IMG/VR virus record: IMGVR_UViG_3300025141_000366
Coordinates: 1-34,853 of that record
Direction: 5' to 3' (one strand)
From: a virus
DNA: 34,853 bases
Position numbers and translations under genes: made by a program. Below, piece after piece: positions 21,279 to 33,000 of this stretch. Below the pieces are notes generated by a model. The model was given only the letters and a program-made list of their open reading frames with translations. It did not search any database and was not told the DNA's origin. Position 1 is the stretch's first letter. Every line of letters starts with the position of its first letter.

Positions 21279-24019
21279 TGGGTGGTTTCGGTGCAGGGTT
21301 TACCCTTGACTACGAAGACATTTTCCGCTCGGGGGGTCCGAAGCGAAACGGTGTCTCACAGTACGGTTCCGTTATGGGGGATTTGGAGTCCTTCAGTCCT
21401 GAGGGTAAAGCAAAGTTTAACGAACTTTTTGGTACGTGGAAACAAAACATTCTCGGAGCGCCGTCGGAACTAGGGGCGCACTGGAGTACGGCACAGAAGA
21501 GTGCTACAGAGGCTCTGAAGGGTATGCGGGAAGCGCAGCAGGCGCAGCAGTGGACGCAGTCTCCTGATGGGATACAGTGGTTGGAGCATGTTGCCAAGCA
21601 GCAAGGAACTGTTCAGCAACCTGACCACTCGCGTAACCCCGAAGGAACCTTAGACGCCTTGTACCCCTACGACTCAGCGGCCTCGTCCTCTCCGACGGGT
21701 GGGTGGTCGGACACGGACCCATCAGCAAGCGGCAACTTACAGGGGGTACAGAATGAACTGGTTCGAATGCCCTCCTTTATTAACTGGGATACTTACTACA
21801 ACGACGAAGCAACAAGAAGGCAAGTCAACGACGAATTTTTGCGAGAAACGGCGCTAGTTGGCATTGGGCAGGGACCAGATCGGAACGCCAACGTAGACAC
21901 CTTGAACCTAGCCGAATGGGGTGGCCCAACAGATACTGTGGCACCTTTGAGTGCGGATACGTTTACGTCGTCTTACGATCCGAATGCGTATAGTTCTTAC
22001 CAAGCCGAGTTTGCGGCTCCTACGAATTTGCAGGACGCTATCACCGCTGCGTATGCGGGGCTGTCAACAGACGCTACGACACAACTTGGAGGGTTGGGGA
22101 CACAGGATTTGACAGGTCAGATTGACACGGCATACGATGCATTGGGTACTACCGCTACAGAACAACTTGGCGGTTTGGAAACGCAGGACTTTACAGATCA
22201 GATTCGTGCATTGGTTGAATCAGGTCGTGTTGACATACGCGATTTGAACACTCAACAGTTGGCTGCGTTGCAGCAGGGTGAAGCACGCCGCATGGGTCAG
22301 ATTGGTGACATTCAGGGTCAACTTGAGGGCCAGTTGTCGCAACAGGAACAGTACCGTCAGGACATTCAACGGCAGGTAGCGGAGCAGGCTGCTGGTCGGG
22401 CTGGTCAGATGACTGCCGATCAGGCAGCCCGTATTGAGGCTGCTCGTGGCGCATTGGGTAGTCAGGTTACTTCGGAGTTTGAAGAGGTTGCGGCGCTTAC
22501 AGGTGGTTTGACGGGTTCGCAGGCGCAGTCTACGACTGCGGGTATGGATCGTTTGGCTCAGGTTGCCAATCAGGGTGCGGCGCAGCGTTTGGCTGCGCCT
22601 GCCATGTTGGCTGCTGAGGCTCAGATGGCTGTAGGCGATGAGAAGTTCCGTTTGGAGAACGAGTTGGCACAGCAGTTGGCGACGAGTATGGCTGAGTTGA
22701 ATGCACAGGAACGTGAGCAGGTGTTCAACGAGGCGATGCGTCAGGAGCAGTTTGGTATTGAACGAGATCGTGCCTTGGCGAATGCGCTAACGTCGATTGC
22801 TCAGAACCGTACTGGTGCGCAGTTGACGGAGCAGGGTCGTCAGGAACAGTTCGCTACTGAGCGTGATCGTGCTTTGGCGGAGACTCAGTTGACTATTTCG
22901 GGTCAGGAAACGGCTGCTGGGTTGAACGAACAGCAGCGTTTGGCAGATATTGCGCAGCGTGAGGGTGAGATTGGACAGCAGCAGGCGTTCTCGTCGCAGG
23001 AGGCTGCTAATGCACGAGACTTTGCGGCGAACCAGCAGGCTGAGGATCGCAGGTGGCAGGCGATTGCGCAAGGACAGTCGCAGAAGTTCGCGGCGCAGCA
23101 GGCAGCGGATCAGCGCGAGTGGCAGCAGGTTCAGACTGAGAACAACATGTTGTTCCAGAGGGCGGTTACTGCCGATGCGCAAGAATTTGCATCGGCTGAA
23201 GCCAAGTTGGATCGGTCGCTCAGGCGTCAGGAATCGGCTACGCGGTCGCGGGATGCGATGTTGGCTAGGTTGCAGGACGCTGACCAGTTCAGGATTACAA
23301 CTAATTTGACGATGGGTGCGCAGATGACGGCAGCGAGCCAGTGGCAGAAAGAATATGATCTGACTAAGGATACTTACGAAGATCGGGAAGCCGCCGAACT
23401 AGCGGAAACGGAGAAGTTGGTTGCGAACGCGGAGATGTTGGCTGCGTCGACGGGTTACACGGTGGAAGAGATTCTGGCGATGCCTGCTTCGCAGGTACAG
23501 AATTTGGCGGCAACTGCTGTCAGTGCAGGTCTGGATGCTGCGGAAGCGAACAAGTGGGAAACTGGCAGTCGGGATTGGTTGATAGATCAGGGCTTTGATC
23601 CTGCGGTGGCAACCGAGTCTATTGATTATCGTCATTGGAACGAAATGGTTGACTTCTACAATGACCGCGAAGCGCAAGGCTTCGATCTGACCCCCGATCA
23701 GGTGGCGAAGAGGAAAGACTTCAGTGACAACATAACGAACTTTGACACTAAGCATAGTCATTCATCTCTTGGACCTTCTGACTTCTTGATCGATGTACAG
23801 GGTGCGATGCATATGGCCCAGCAGGCGTCGCCAATATATTGGAACGAATCAATGGTAACGCCAAACTATCACGGGTTTGACTATGGAGGGTACACAAACT
23901 CTGCACCCGATACGGTGAACGGTCAGTCGGTGATGGCCGACGGGACGGGTTTCTATAGCGAAATGGGCGACAATTGGGAAGAGCCATATGCCGCTGTAGG
24001 TACTGCCACTAGCGGCTAG
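21278..24019 (+). CDS. Large Gln/Ala-rich coiled-coil virion protein, 913 aa
   Basis: The N-terminal 250 residues are mixed and polar. From about residue 250 a pair of related units appears (TAAYAGLSTDATTQLGGLGTQ and TAYDALGTTATEQLGGLETQ). Residues about 330-710 are a long helical region rich in Gln, Ala and Glu, with repeated QEQFxxERDRALA elements (about 490 and 525). The end is globular and Gly/Tyr-rich. No tape-measure membrane segments or lytic motif are visible. In a short-tailed phage this fits an internal core or ejection protein. It directly precedes the giant gene. Confidence 0.6.
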   Translation: MGGFGAGFTLDYEDIFRSGGPKRNGVSQYGSVMGDLESFSPEGKAKFNELFGTWKQNILGAPSELGAHWSTAQKSATEALKGMREAQQAQQWTQSPDGIQWLEHVAKQQGTVQQPDHSRNPEGTLDALYPYDSAASSSPTGGWSDTDPSASGNLQGVQNELVRMPSFINWDTYYNDEATRRQVNDEFLRETALVGIGQGPDRNANVDTLNLAEWGGPTDTVAPLSADTFTSSYDPNAYSSYQAEFAAPTNLQDAITAAYAGLSTDATTQLGGLGTQDLTGQIDTAYDALGTTATEQLGGLETQDFTDQIRALVESGRVDIRDLNTQQLAALQQGEARRMGQIGDIQGQLEGQLSQQEQYRQDIQRQVAEQAAGRAGQMTADQAARIEAARGALGSQVTSEFEEVAALTGGLTGSQAQSTTAGMDRLAQVANQGAAQRLAAPAMLAAEAQMAVGDEKFRLENELAQQLATSMAELNAQEREQVFNEAMRQEQFGIERDRALANALTSIAQNRTGAQLTEQGRQEQFATERDRALAETQLTISGQETAAGLNEQQRLADIAQREGEIGQQQAFSSQEAANARDFAANQQAEDRRWQAIAQGQSQKFAAQQAADQREWQQVQTENNMLFQRAVTADAQEFASAEAKLDRSLRRQESATRSRDAMLARLQDADQFRITTNLTMGAQMTAASQWQKEYDLTKDTYEDREAAELAETEKLVANAEMLAASTGYTVEEILAMPASQVQNLAATAVSAGLDAAEANKWETGSRDWLIDQGFDPAVATESIDYRHWNEMVDFYNDREAQGFDLTPDQVAKRKDFSDNITNFDTKHSHSSLGPSDFLIDVQGAMHMAQQASPIYWNESMVTPNYHGFDYGGYTNSAPDTVNGQSVMADGTGFYSEMGDNWEEPYAAVGTATSG

Positions 24020-24023
24020 CACT

Positions 24024-27000
24024 ATGCCTTACAACCCGATTGCCGACTACCGCCCCGCCAAACCCAGCGGGCCTCCCAGTCGAAAGAACCAGCCCGCTAC
24101 TCCCAGTGTACGCGATGCAAGCGTTGGTGCGTTGCGTCAGGTACGTCGCAACGCGGAGCCTCAGTGGTCGATTCGGGATATGCAGCGGGCGTTGGAAGCC
24201 GCAAACATCGGCACAGATAAAGAGCCGTATAATCCGATTACGCAGCATGTAGACGTTTCTGGTTACGATATTGGAGCGTCGAATTATATGTCGTCCCCGA
24301 CGACGGGTAGTTCTGGATACGGCGGATTCCTGAGTGGCCTTGGTGGTATTGTTATGTTGGGTTTGACTGCGGCAGGGAAGTTTTTGAGCGCGTCTTCTAC
24401 TGTTGCCCATGTTGCTTTAGATAGTTTCCAAAGTAACATTTCTGCTACTAGGCAGATAATAAACAATCTCAATTGGCGAAGTAAGTCGAACTGGTGGGAT
24501 AACAACGCAAAACCTATCAGTTATAGCGATAGCAGCGAACCCTTGTCTCAGTATTGGGATGACATGAATTTGCTGGGTGGGGTAAGGGTACCTACTCCGT
24601 TTGGTGAATTAGACATTGGGGCAATGATCGGGCAGGACACCGCCGAATTTTATACATTTGGTCGCCTTCTTCACGACGAGGACTGGTTACAGGACTATGG
24701 GTCACTTGTCCAGTTTACGTTACCTGTAAACAAGGTGGGTGGTTTGTTTGGCAAGGAGTGGGAGGATTGGCATTGGGATGTCACTCCGTCGTTCTTGGCG
24801 GCGGCGCCGCTTGATCTGGCGTTGGACCCGCTGGTATGGATGACTGGGGGACTTTCCAAACTTGCTACTCCAGTCCGCGCGCTTGTTAAGACGGGTGCAG
24901 CGCAGACGCTTGGCGCTAAGTTGACTCGTAAGGTTATTGAGGAGGCTGTTGAGAAAACGATAAGGAATCGTATTGGTGCCGCAGTCGGGATGTCTGCGTC
25001 AGACGCGGCTGCGGCTGCGATGTCAGGTACGGCTATAAAATCTCATATGGATGAGATAGTTACCAGAGTTATGGCGCAGGCCGAAGAGGCCGCGAAGATA
25101 GTGCCACAGTCTAGCGGATTGCGCGCAGGAAAGGCCGCTAAGTCCGCGAAGCACCGCGAAGCAGGTCTTGGGGAGATGGCTGACCGCGTGGATGAGGTTA
25201 TTGCCAAAGAACTTGAAGACCTTTTCCAAACGCTTGGCGGGTCGTATGGGGTTCAGGTTGCGACGGGTAGGGGCGGGTTGGGGGAGAACTTGGCAGACTT
25301 GTTTGAGGTGGGCATTGTCGGGGCCAGTAGCACGAAGGGCGTGTCGGCGGTCGGCACTGCTCAGGCTCGCAGGGTGGCGAAGATTTGGAAGAAACTTAAC
25401 TTGAACGCTGCGGGGCAAACTGCTGATGAGTTTGCAGCGGCGGCAGTGGGTACTGGTAAGAGGCTTATCGGAAAGGAAAGCCAAAAGTTTATTCCCCTCT
25501 TTGACGACGCAGCGGTAACGAGTGTAAGAAGTCGCCTTACGCAAGGTGGTAGAAACGCTCACCTTGACACCATTGACGACATGTCGTTGTCGTTGGGTTT
25601 CAGGGTTCCTTTCTCGGGCAGTATCGGTCGGGCTACTGCCCGACGGCTACCAGTACTAAAGAATGCGGAGTGGGCGCACAGCGGTCGACCTATCGGCATT
25701 AGCGTTCTTGGTGGTTCTAAGGTGGCACGAGATGCTGCCGTTTTGGGTGTTCCTCGCTCATTGCGTTACTTGTTCAGTGATGTAGCCGCTGGACTGGGCA
25801 CCCGTGTTACTCGTGGAAAAATGAGGGGCCGCTTTGGGTCGCAGGTTTTGGGTACCAGCAAGGTGGCGGCGAAGGCGCGGCTTGATGAATGGATCGCAAA
25901 GGGTGCATCTCCTGCCAAGGCAAAGAGGATACAAGTTCAGGCTTTGAAGGATATGGTAAATGATCCTTTGCTGGATGCGGGTTTGCGCCTTGGGGCCAAG
26001 AACACCATATTGGATATGCAGCGTGGCAACAGCATGATGCATCGGGCTAGGAACATATTTATCAGGAAGTCGGCGTCACGCGGGGAGGGGTTTCGTCAAA
26101 AGGCTCTTGACTATTTTGGTGGGCGTGCGACTCCTGCGCAGATAAAGACATATGGGGAGGCTATTCCAGATGCTGCGGAGCAACTTGGTGCGCGTCTTAA
26201 GGGTGGGGAAGTTTTTGTTCCTGAGGGTGCTGCTGAACGGATGATTCCGACTTCGAATGGAATTGATATTAGTGAGGAAACGGCGATGGAGGCGCTTAAC
26301 TGGTTTAAGGAGGTTCGTATTGAGGCACATGCGATGGCGGGGATGGACTTTATTCCCGAGCGTGAGTTTTATATGTTTCGCATGGTGGGAGATGATGCGC
26401 AAGAGTACATGCAGTTCAAGCAGAACTTTGACGGGCTAGACCATGCACAAAGAAGCAAATGGGACCCTTCGGATATTGAGAAGGCCAGAAGGTACGGAAG
26501 CCCTGATGAAGTAGCCGCACAGGGCGGCAAGGGCACTATGAGCGACAACTTCCTTGGGGAACAACTCTACAACCCCTCTCCGCCCGACGGAATTCCCGCC
26601 ATTCCAGAACAGATCAACGAAATTATGATCCGCCATTTTGGCGAAGGCTGGGATGAACTGCCCCAAATGTACAACCGTGACATCTTTGACATGATGAATC
26701 GGTATGCAGAAATCGTGTCTAGGCGTGTAGGCGAGGTACATACTGAGGTTTTGATGCGAGCAGATCGTGTCCTTACCGATAAGTGGATTACGCAATTGCA
26801 TATTCCAAGCGATGCCATACACAAGGCGGCGCTTGTAGTCAGGCAGCGACAAATTGCACTTGACCAGTCACGTATCAAGTTGCTTGACAAGATGCGGTCG
26901 CATCTGTCGTCCACTCCTGCTGAACGCAAGTTGGAATGGGCAGCCGTAGAAAACCAAGCAAAGGTTTACAACTATCTGCAAAACGAATTGGACAATGCGA

Positions 27001-30000
27001 GAAACGCTCAGGCAGCCAAGCAGCGCGTGGTTGAAGCCCAGCGGGTTAAGTTTGAAATAAGTGAAGGGCGGGTCAAGCAACTAGAAGCAGACGTAGCGAC
27101 TATACAAAAAGAGATCGATGACGCCCTGTCGATGTCAGCAGAAGCAAAGGGCGCTGCGGCGAAGAAAGAATTCGACCGCTTGACGGTGTTGGAGAAGGAG
27201 AGACAAGACCTGTTGGATGAGGTCAAGCGTTTGGAGTTGGGTGGCCCCGACGATGTGGCGGTCTTGAACTCTAGTACTGTTTACGGTGCGTTGTGGGAAG
27301 AGGCGCGTTCTGCGGTTGCAACAAAGGTTTGGTTGGAGAGAGCCTTGGTTGAAGCCTTTGGCGATGTGGATACGGCCAAGGCGTTTGCTGCGTGGTATGC
27401 GAAGGAGTGGGATGCGACGGCGAAGCGGTTGGGTCCGCAAGCGGTGACAGGTGAGTCGGGGTTGGAAGCCACGAACAAGGCTGTCGCTGACGCCATGCAG
27501 GACTCTATCTTTACTCATCAGCGCGCTCAGGGGTCACCGTTTGCGATGCAGGCACGGGATGGGCGTCTGTTTTTTGAGCATTTGTCGCACCAGTTTGACA
27601 ACAACCATCTTGGTGAGTGGGTGGCGATGGCTGATCCTGAGCGGTTTATGATGCCTGTGACGCCTACGGGTAGGTATGCGGGTGCGTCTCATGCGGTGTT
27701 TGAGGCGTTGGATTTCTTGGATACAGAGGTGACTCGTATAGTTCGTAGGTTGGAGGAGTTGACGGTAAAGTACACGACGGAGGTGCCAGAACTTTCTGCC
27801 AACTTGGCGGCGCGGAAGCCTCCGCGTGCAACGATGACGGAGAAGGGGCAGGCTGCTTGGGCGGAGGAAGAGATTGCGCGGTTGGAGGGCACTCATCCTT
27901 CTTTGTATACGGCTGAAATGAAGGCCGAGGTTGCAGAGTTGCGGGGGTATGTCAAGTATTTGGAGGCGCCAGAGACTCCTGCGGTTATTGATCGGTTTGC
28001 GATTCCTACGCCTGAGGCGTTGGAGGATGCGAAAAGGGTTATTGTTGAGGCGTTTGAAAGTTCTGATGCTGTTGCTGCTATATCGTCAAAGGAGTTTGAT
28101 GATGCTGCGCGAATGCATTTGGCGTTGGTAGGCGATAAGCCAGTTCTGCGAGTTAACGATGTTGGTGATGTGGATGCGTTGATTTCGGCTGCGAAGGGGT
28201 CGTTTGCGGCTCGTGCGCGGGCGAAGGGGGTAGAGATTGCCGATTCGCCGCTTGGTGATGTGCGGTTCAAGATTGGGGATTCGTTGACGGATGAAACGGG
28301 GGAGATTGGTTTGTCGGCGTATGTATTGTTGCAGCGATTCCGCGCTCAGGTAACGCGCGGGATACGTGATGGTGCGTTGCCGCGTACTGCTCCTGTCAAC
28401 ATTGAAAGTTTGGTTGCGGCTGTTGATGACCTTACGGATTTTGTGTATAGGTCAGAGGTTGCATTTAATGGCAAACGATATTTGATGACTGAGTATCACG
28501 ATTTTGGGGAGATGGCGGCAGAGACTGCCGCCGATGCCGTCTATCGTGAGTTGAATATTCCTGTTCGTAATTCGTGGGGTGACGTTAGTAGCGATGGCAG
28601 GATGTGGAGGGTTCAGGAAATAGACGAGTTGGAAAATATCGTGGCGATTGATCCCAATGTCGACTTGATGAACTCAAAGATTATTTACGGTGAAGACGCG
28701 AGTGCACAGATTGTCTCTATGGATAGCAAGGTTGGGGCAGGACAGACTGGTGTGAACTCTGCTTCTCGTTTTGAGCAGGGGTTTGCTGCCGATATTTTGT
28801 TGGGGCATCAGGATGTTATGGGTCTGGATCTGAGGCATCTTGGTTTGACTTCCGATGGCAGGATCACGAGACTTAGCGTTGAAAAAACATTTGGCAACTG
28901 GGCAGACCCTCCGATTCTTGGGCCGCGCATAGGGCAGCAACGAGTGGTGTCTTTGAACGTTCGACGCATGACCGATGCCGAACTGGGTGCATATTCCGAT
29001 GAGGTTGCGGAAAAACTTAGTACACGTTCCTATCTCCAAGACGCAATGGACGAAACTCTCGCACGGGGTGAGGACGAGTTGAGGGCAGGTTTGTTCAATC
29101 ATCCATTGTGGATGGAACGTCGGATGCATTTGGAACAGGACTTGATCTATGCTAATGATGAGATGGCGTATCGGGGGTTGAAGTGGGAAGGTGACCACGG
29201 GTGGGTTAGGCGCGATAAAACGTACGATCTTGAAACGTGGGCGGAGAGGGAGGTTGCCCGTCAGGGTGTTCCTCCGACTGATCGTATTACCGAGGTTGGT
29301 TATGGAGAGTTCGGTGACGATGCTACGTTCCGCGAATTCTTTGAGTATACAGAGAGAACTGGAGCGGCTGAGAAATCAGCGATTGATGAACCATTCTCAG
29401 CAGAAGCAACAGCATTGAGTAGGGCTGATCCTTATGATTGGGAAGCATTCAGTCGCGCCAGAGGCTATACCGAAGAAGAAATATCGGATTTCAGGCGTTA
29501 CCTTGAAACAGAAAAGAAAGTACGTGCCGCGCATCCTGATGATCCAGACTTCACTGCTGCTGTCGCACGCGATATAGAGCAAACGCCTTCCACTAGTCCA
29601 GTGGCTGCGTTTGAGGCGGGGCATCGGCGGGCGCAGCAAATTGAGGGACCGTTAACGGCTGACGATGTTTTGGATATTCAGGCTCTTGTGACGGGGCGTA
29701 GAGGAGCGTACGGTCAGACGCTGGCGGAGATGCAGAGCGAAGCGGATGCGTTGGCTGCCTTTTTGGGGAATCGTGAGTACATGTTCTTCGATTATACCGA
29801 TACTCTGCTGATGGAGGGCACGGACTTCCATCACTCCTTCAGTGAGTTACGTAAAACTTTCTACAATAAAAACGACCCCGCAAAGTCGTATAGACCGCAG
29901 CACGATCACGCAATGTCAGCAAAACTGCGAGATGAAGCGGAGGAGTTTCTTTCTCAGTTGGAGGAAAAGATCGCTTATGCGCAGAACACTGGAGGGTCTA

Positions 30001-33000
30001 CTGCTGATCGTGGGTTCAGGACGACAGAAGTCCAAATTCAGGGTGGAGCAGATGTGCCGTCGCTGGCACCGCCGCCTGCTGCGGAGGTGCCACGTTTGAT
30101 GGAGGGGTTGATGGCATCGGGGCTACACGCCGACGATCCGCAAGTATTCATACGAGAGTTTTTGAAGATTCATCCGTTTGCGGATGGGAATGGACGTACC
30201 GCTGCTATTCTGTTGAATCATCTCAGTCCTGCTGAGAGTGGGTACAAGTTGCTACCTGATTATTTCGGTACGGGGTTTGTTGGTGAGCCACCTACGCCGA
30301 TTGGACCGTGGGGCCAAAGGGTAACAGACGCATCGTTACAGGGCGGATACGTAGAGCGTGTAGGGACCGCAAGGCAGCATGGAAGCCTTGCAAACCCAGT
30401 AGAAATTACAATCAGACCACTACCCCAAAACCTTGCAGAAGATTTTTTGGGTATGGGAAACCTTCCACCTCATCAGCGCGTCGAAATCCTCTGGGACTAT
30501 TTGGGGGCGCCTCCATCGGCAATGGGAGAGCGAACGGCAGGCGCTCGTGCGGGGCTCAAACGGATGGCGGAAATAACGGATGAAATGTCGGCAGAAGGCA
30601 TTTTGGTTACCGCTTCCGTTGACGAAGATGCTACTGCCTTACGCAACCTGTATGCAAAAGCAGGGTTTAAGGAAATAACACACTATGACGATTCAGGGAT
30701 GATCTTTATTGCAAAGTTTCCTGAACCTGTCCAAATTCCACACGTACTAGACGACTTCGCCAAACTGGAAGGCAAAGGCATCGAAGGTGTCGGCAAGGGT
30801 GAGCAGTTCAGGAGGGGTGTGGATAACATTCTGGCTGTACGCGCTAAATATGGTGGTTGGCGGGAGATGTTGGCACATGCGCTACCTGTGGGAGCGCAGT
30901 CTGATGAACAGATTCGGCGTTTGGCACTGTTTTTGGAGACTCGCACGGAGCAGTTGGCTGCGATTGCTGATCGTCCGTATTTGGTTGGTAAGGAGTTGCT
31001 TGGTCAGCAGCAGATGCAGGCTGCTGGCGCTAAGTCTGAGTGGAATTTGATTCGGAGTGAATCGCGGGGTCATGGTATTAGTGTGGAGCCGACGTTGGAC
31101 CCGATGCAGGTATCTGGTCGTGTGGGGGCAGCGGCTAGGGGCACCGATCAGGCGCATTTCTTGGAGGAAGGCACTCAGGTGTTGCCGTGGATCGACGGAA
31201 GCGGCATCAATATGACTCCTCAGACGATGGCGTACGGCGGCGAAAACGCGTTCGAGCGCAGTGACTTTATTCGTATGGTTATTGATTTGAATGCCGACGC
31301 ATCCAATATCAAGTTGTACGGTTTCCAACCTGCTGACCCTAACCTCGTTCGTGCCCGACAGTTGCTTGTTAAGTTAGGTGACGACAATATGACGGCTGAA
31401 ACTCTCGTGGAAACGTTAGATCAGTTAACAGACTTGATGCCGAGGCCGTACGGAAAAGTGAGTCCTTATAAGCAGGTTAGTCGGGAGGGGCGTTTGGCGT
31501 CTGGTATCGGGGAGCAGACGCTGGACATGTTGGATCGCGGGGGTGACGATTTGTTAGATGAGTTGCTGCGATTCGCTAATCCTAAACAACGTAAGACGAT
31601 AACACTTGTACGCGAAGGGGGGGAAGTAGTCGAAGAGATACTTGACTCTGCGGCAACCACCCGAACCATAAATGCGTTTAACAGAGTGCGGGCGATTATG
31701 AGCAACCCTGCGTTGGCGGAGAAGTTTCCTGCCTATAGTCTCTCGCAGCAGCGTGGGCTGATGCGAGAGGTACTGGAATTTGTTTCTTGGCAAGAAAACC
31801 GTTACGCTCGCAGACTCGTGGACGACGAAGGGTTGGGGTCACTTTCTGACGCGATTGATCGCTACTTTGTGCACAGAAACAAGGACTTGAACCCGAATGG
31901 CTACGCCGAAGCAGTCGCTTCGGCAGAGGCAGGTGCGGCTGCGCACGCAAATGAACTGATTGGAACTGTTCACTTACGGTATATGCAGAACCAAGAATTG
32001 CGTGCAGGAATGAAGTGGGACGAATGGCTTGAACTAAACGGGTCCATTACCAACACCGCCGCTGTACGCAAGGCGGTCGCACGAGCGGGGTCTTTCGATC
32101 CCGTGATGATGCGACCGTTCCTTGCCCGATACCCTGAATCGTCACTCATCGGGCGCCTGTGGCAACAGTACCATTTGTCCTTGGCGGGCGATGGGTATTC
32201 GGCAACGGCATGGATGAACGCGACTGATCGTTGGACGATCAGCCCGTTCATCAAAGACACAGAGAACATTGTTGGTCGCCGTAGCGCACGACCCGCGACG
32301 GTCGCAGACGACCCGCTTGACGAGGCTGGGATGTGGCTTGAAGAGCAGGGCATGGCGGGGGCGTGGGCAGAAGATAGCGTCCTGTCCGAAGTGCAGCAGG
32401 CACAAAACGAATTTTCCGTCAACGTGACGTTGACAAACCCGTTGGGTGTGCGCCCAAGAATATTCATGGACGACATGGAGCGCACGATGGCACCTGACGA
32501 CTTTGCAAACACGCTTGCCAATCCCATAGAACAGAACCTTGTTGACCCAACAGCATTTGAAAAGACTTACCGTCAGGCAGCCATTGACGCTCTGGTTGAA
32601 GACAACGGCATAGGAGAACTTTCACGTAGGCGTGTCGTCGCTGACGATGCTCTGGAGAAGGCAGTTGAGAAGCAGAAGATTGTTACCGACAACCTGTGGC
32701 TAATGGAGCGCGATTGGAACGCGCACTTGGAAACCGTGAATCGCCTGTCCCGAGAGGTGGACAGCGCGAAGGAGTTGTTGCAGTTGCATGAGTGGGCCAT
32801 CGAACGACGTAACCTGTTTGCTAAGGCGATGGCAAAATTGCAGACGCTGGACCCTGAGTTCAAGTTCAAACAGGGAGGTGTGAACGCTTTGTCGGAAGCG
32901 TATCAGGATTTGGAATCGACTATACGCCTGTTGGGTATGGCCGATTTGGAAGAATCTAAGTTCATTCTACAGACGCTGGCGGAAGGTGGAAGTTTCCAAG

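Noticed and set aside
21278-24019. Tail tape measure protein
   Set aside because: No hydrophobic membrane segments, and no tail tube, sheath or assembly chaperone genes nearby; the rest of the module is short-tailed type.
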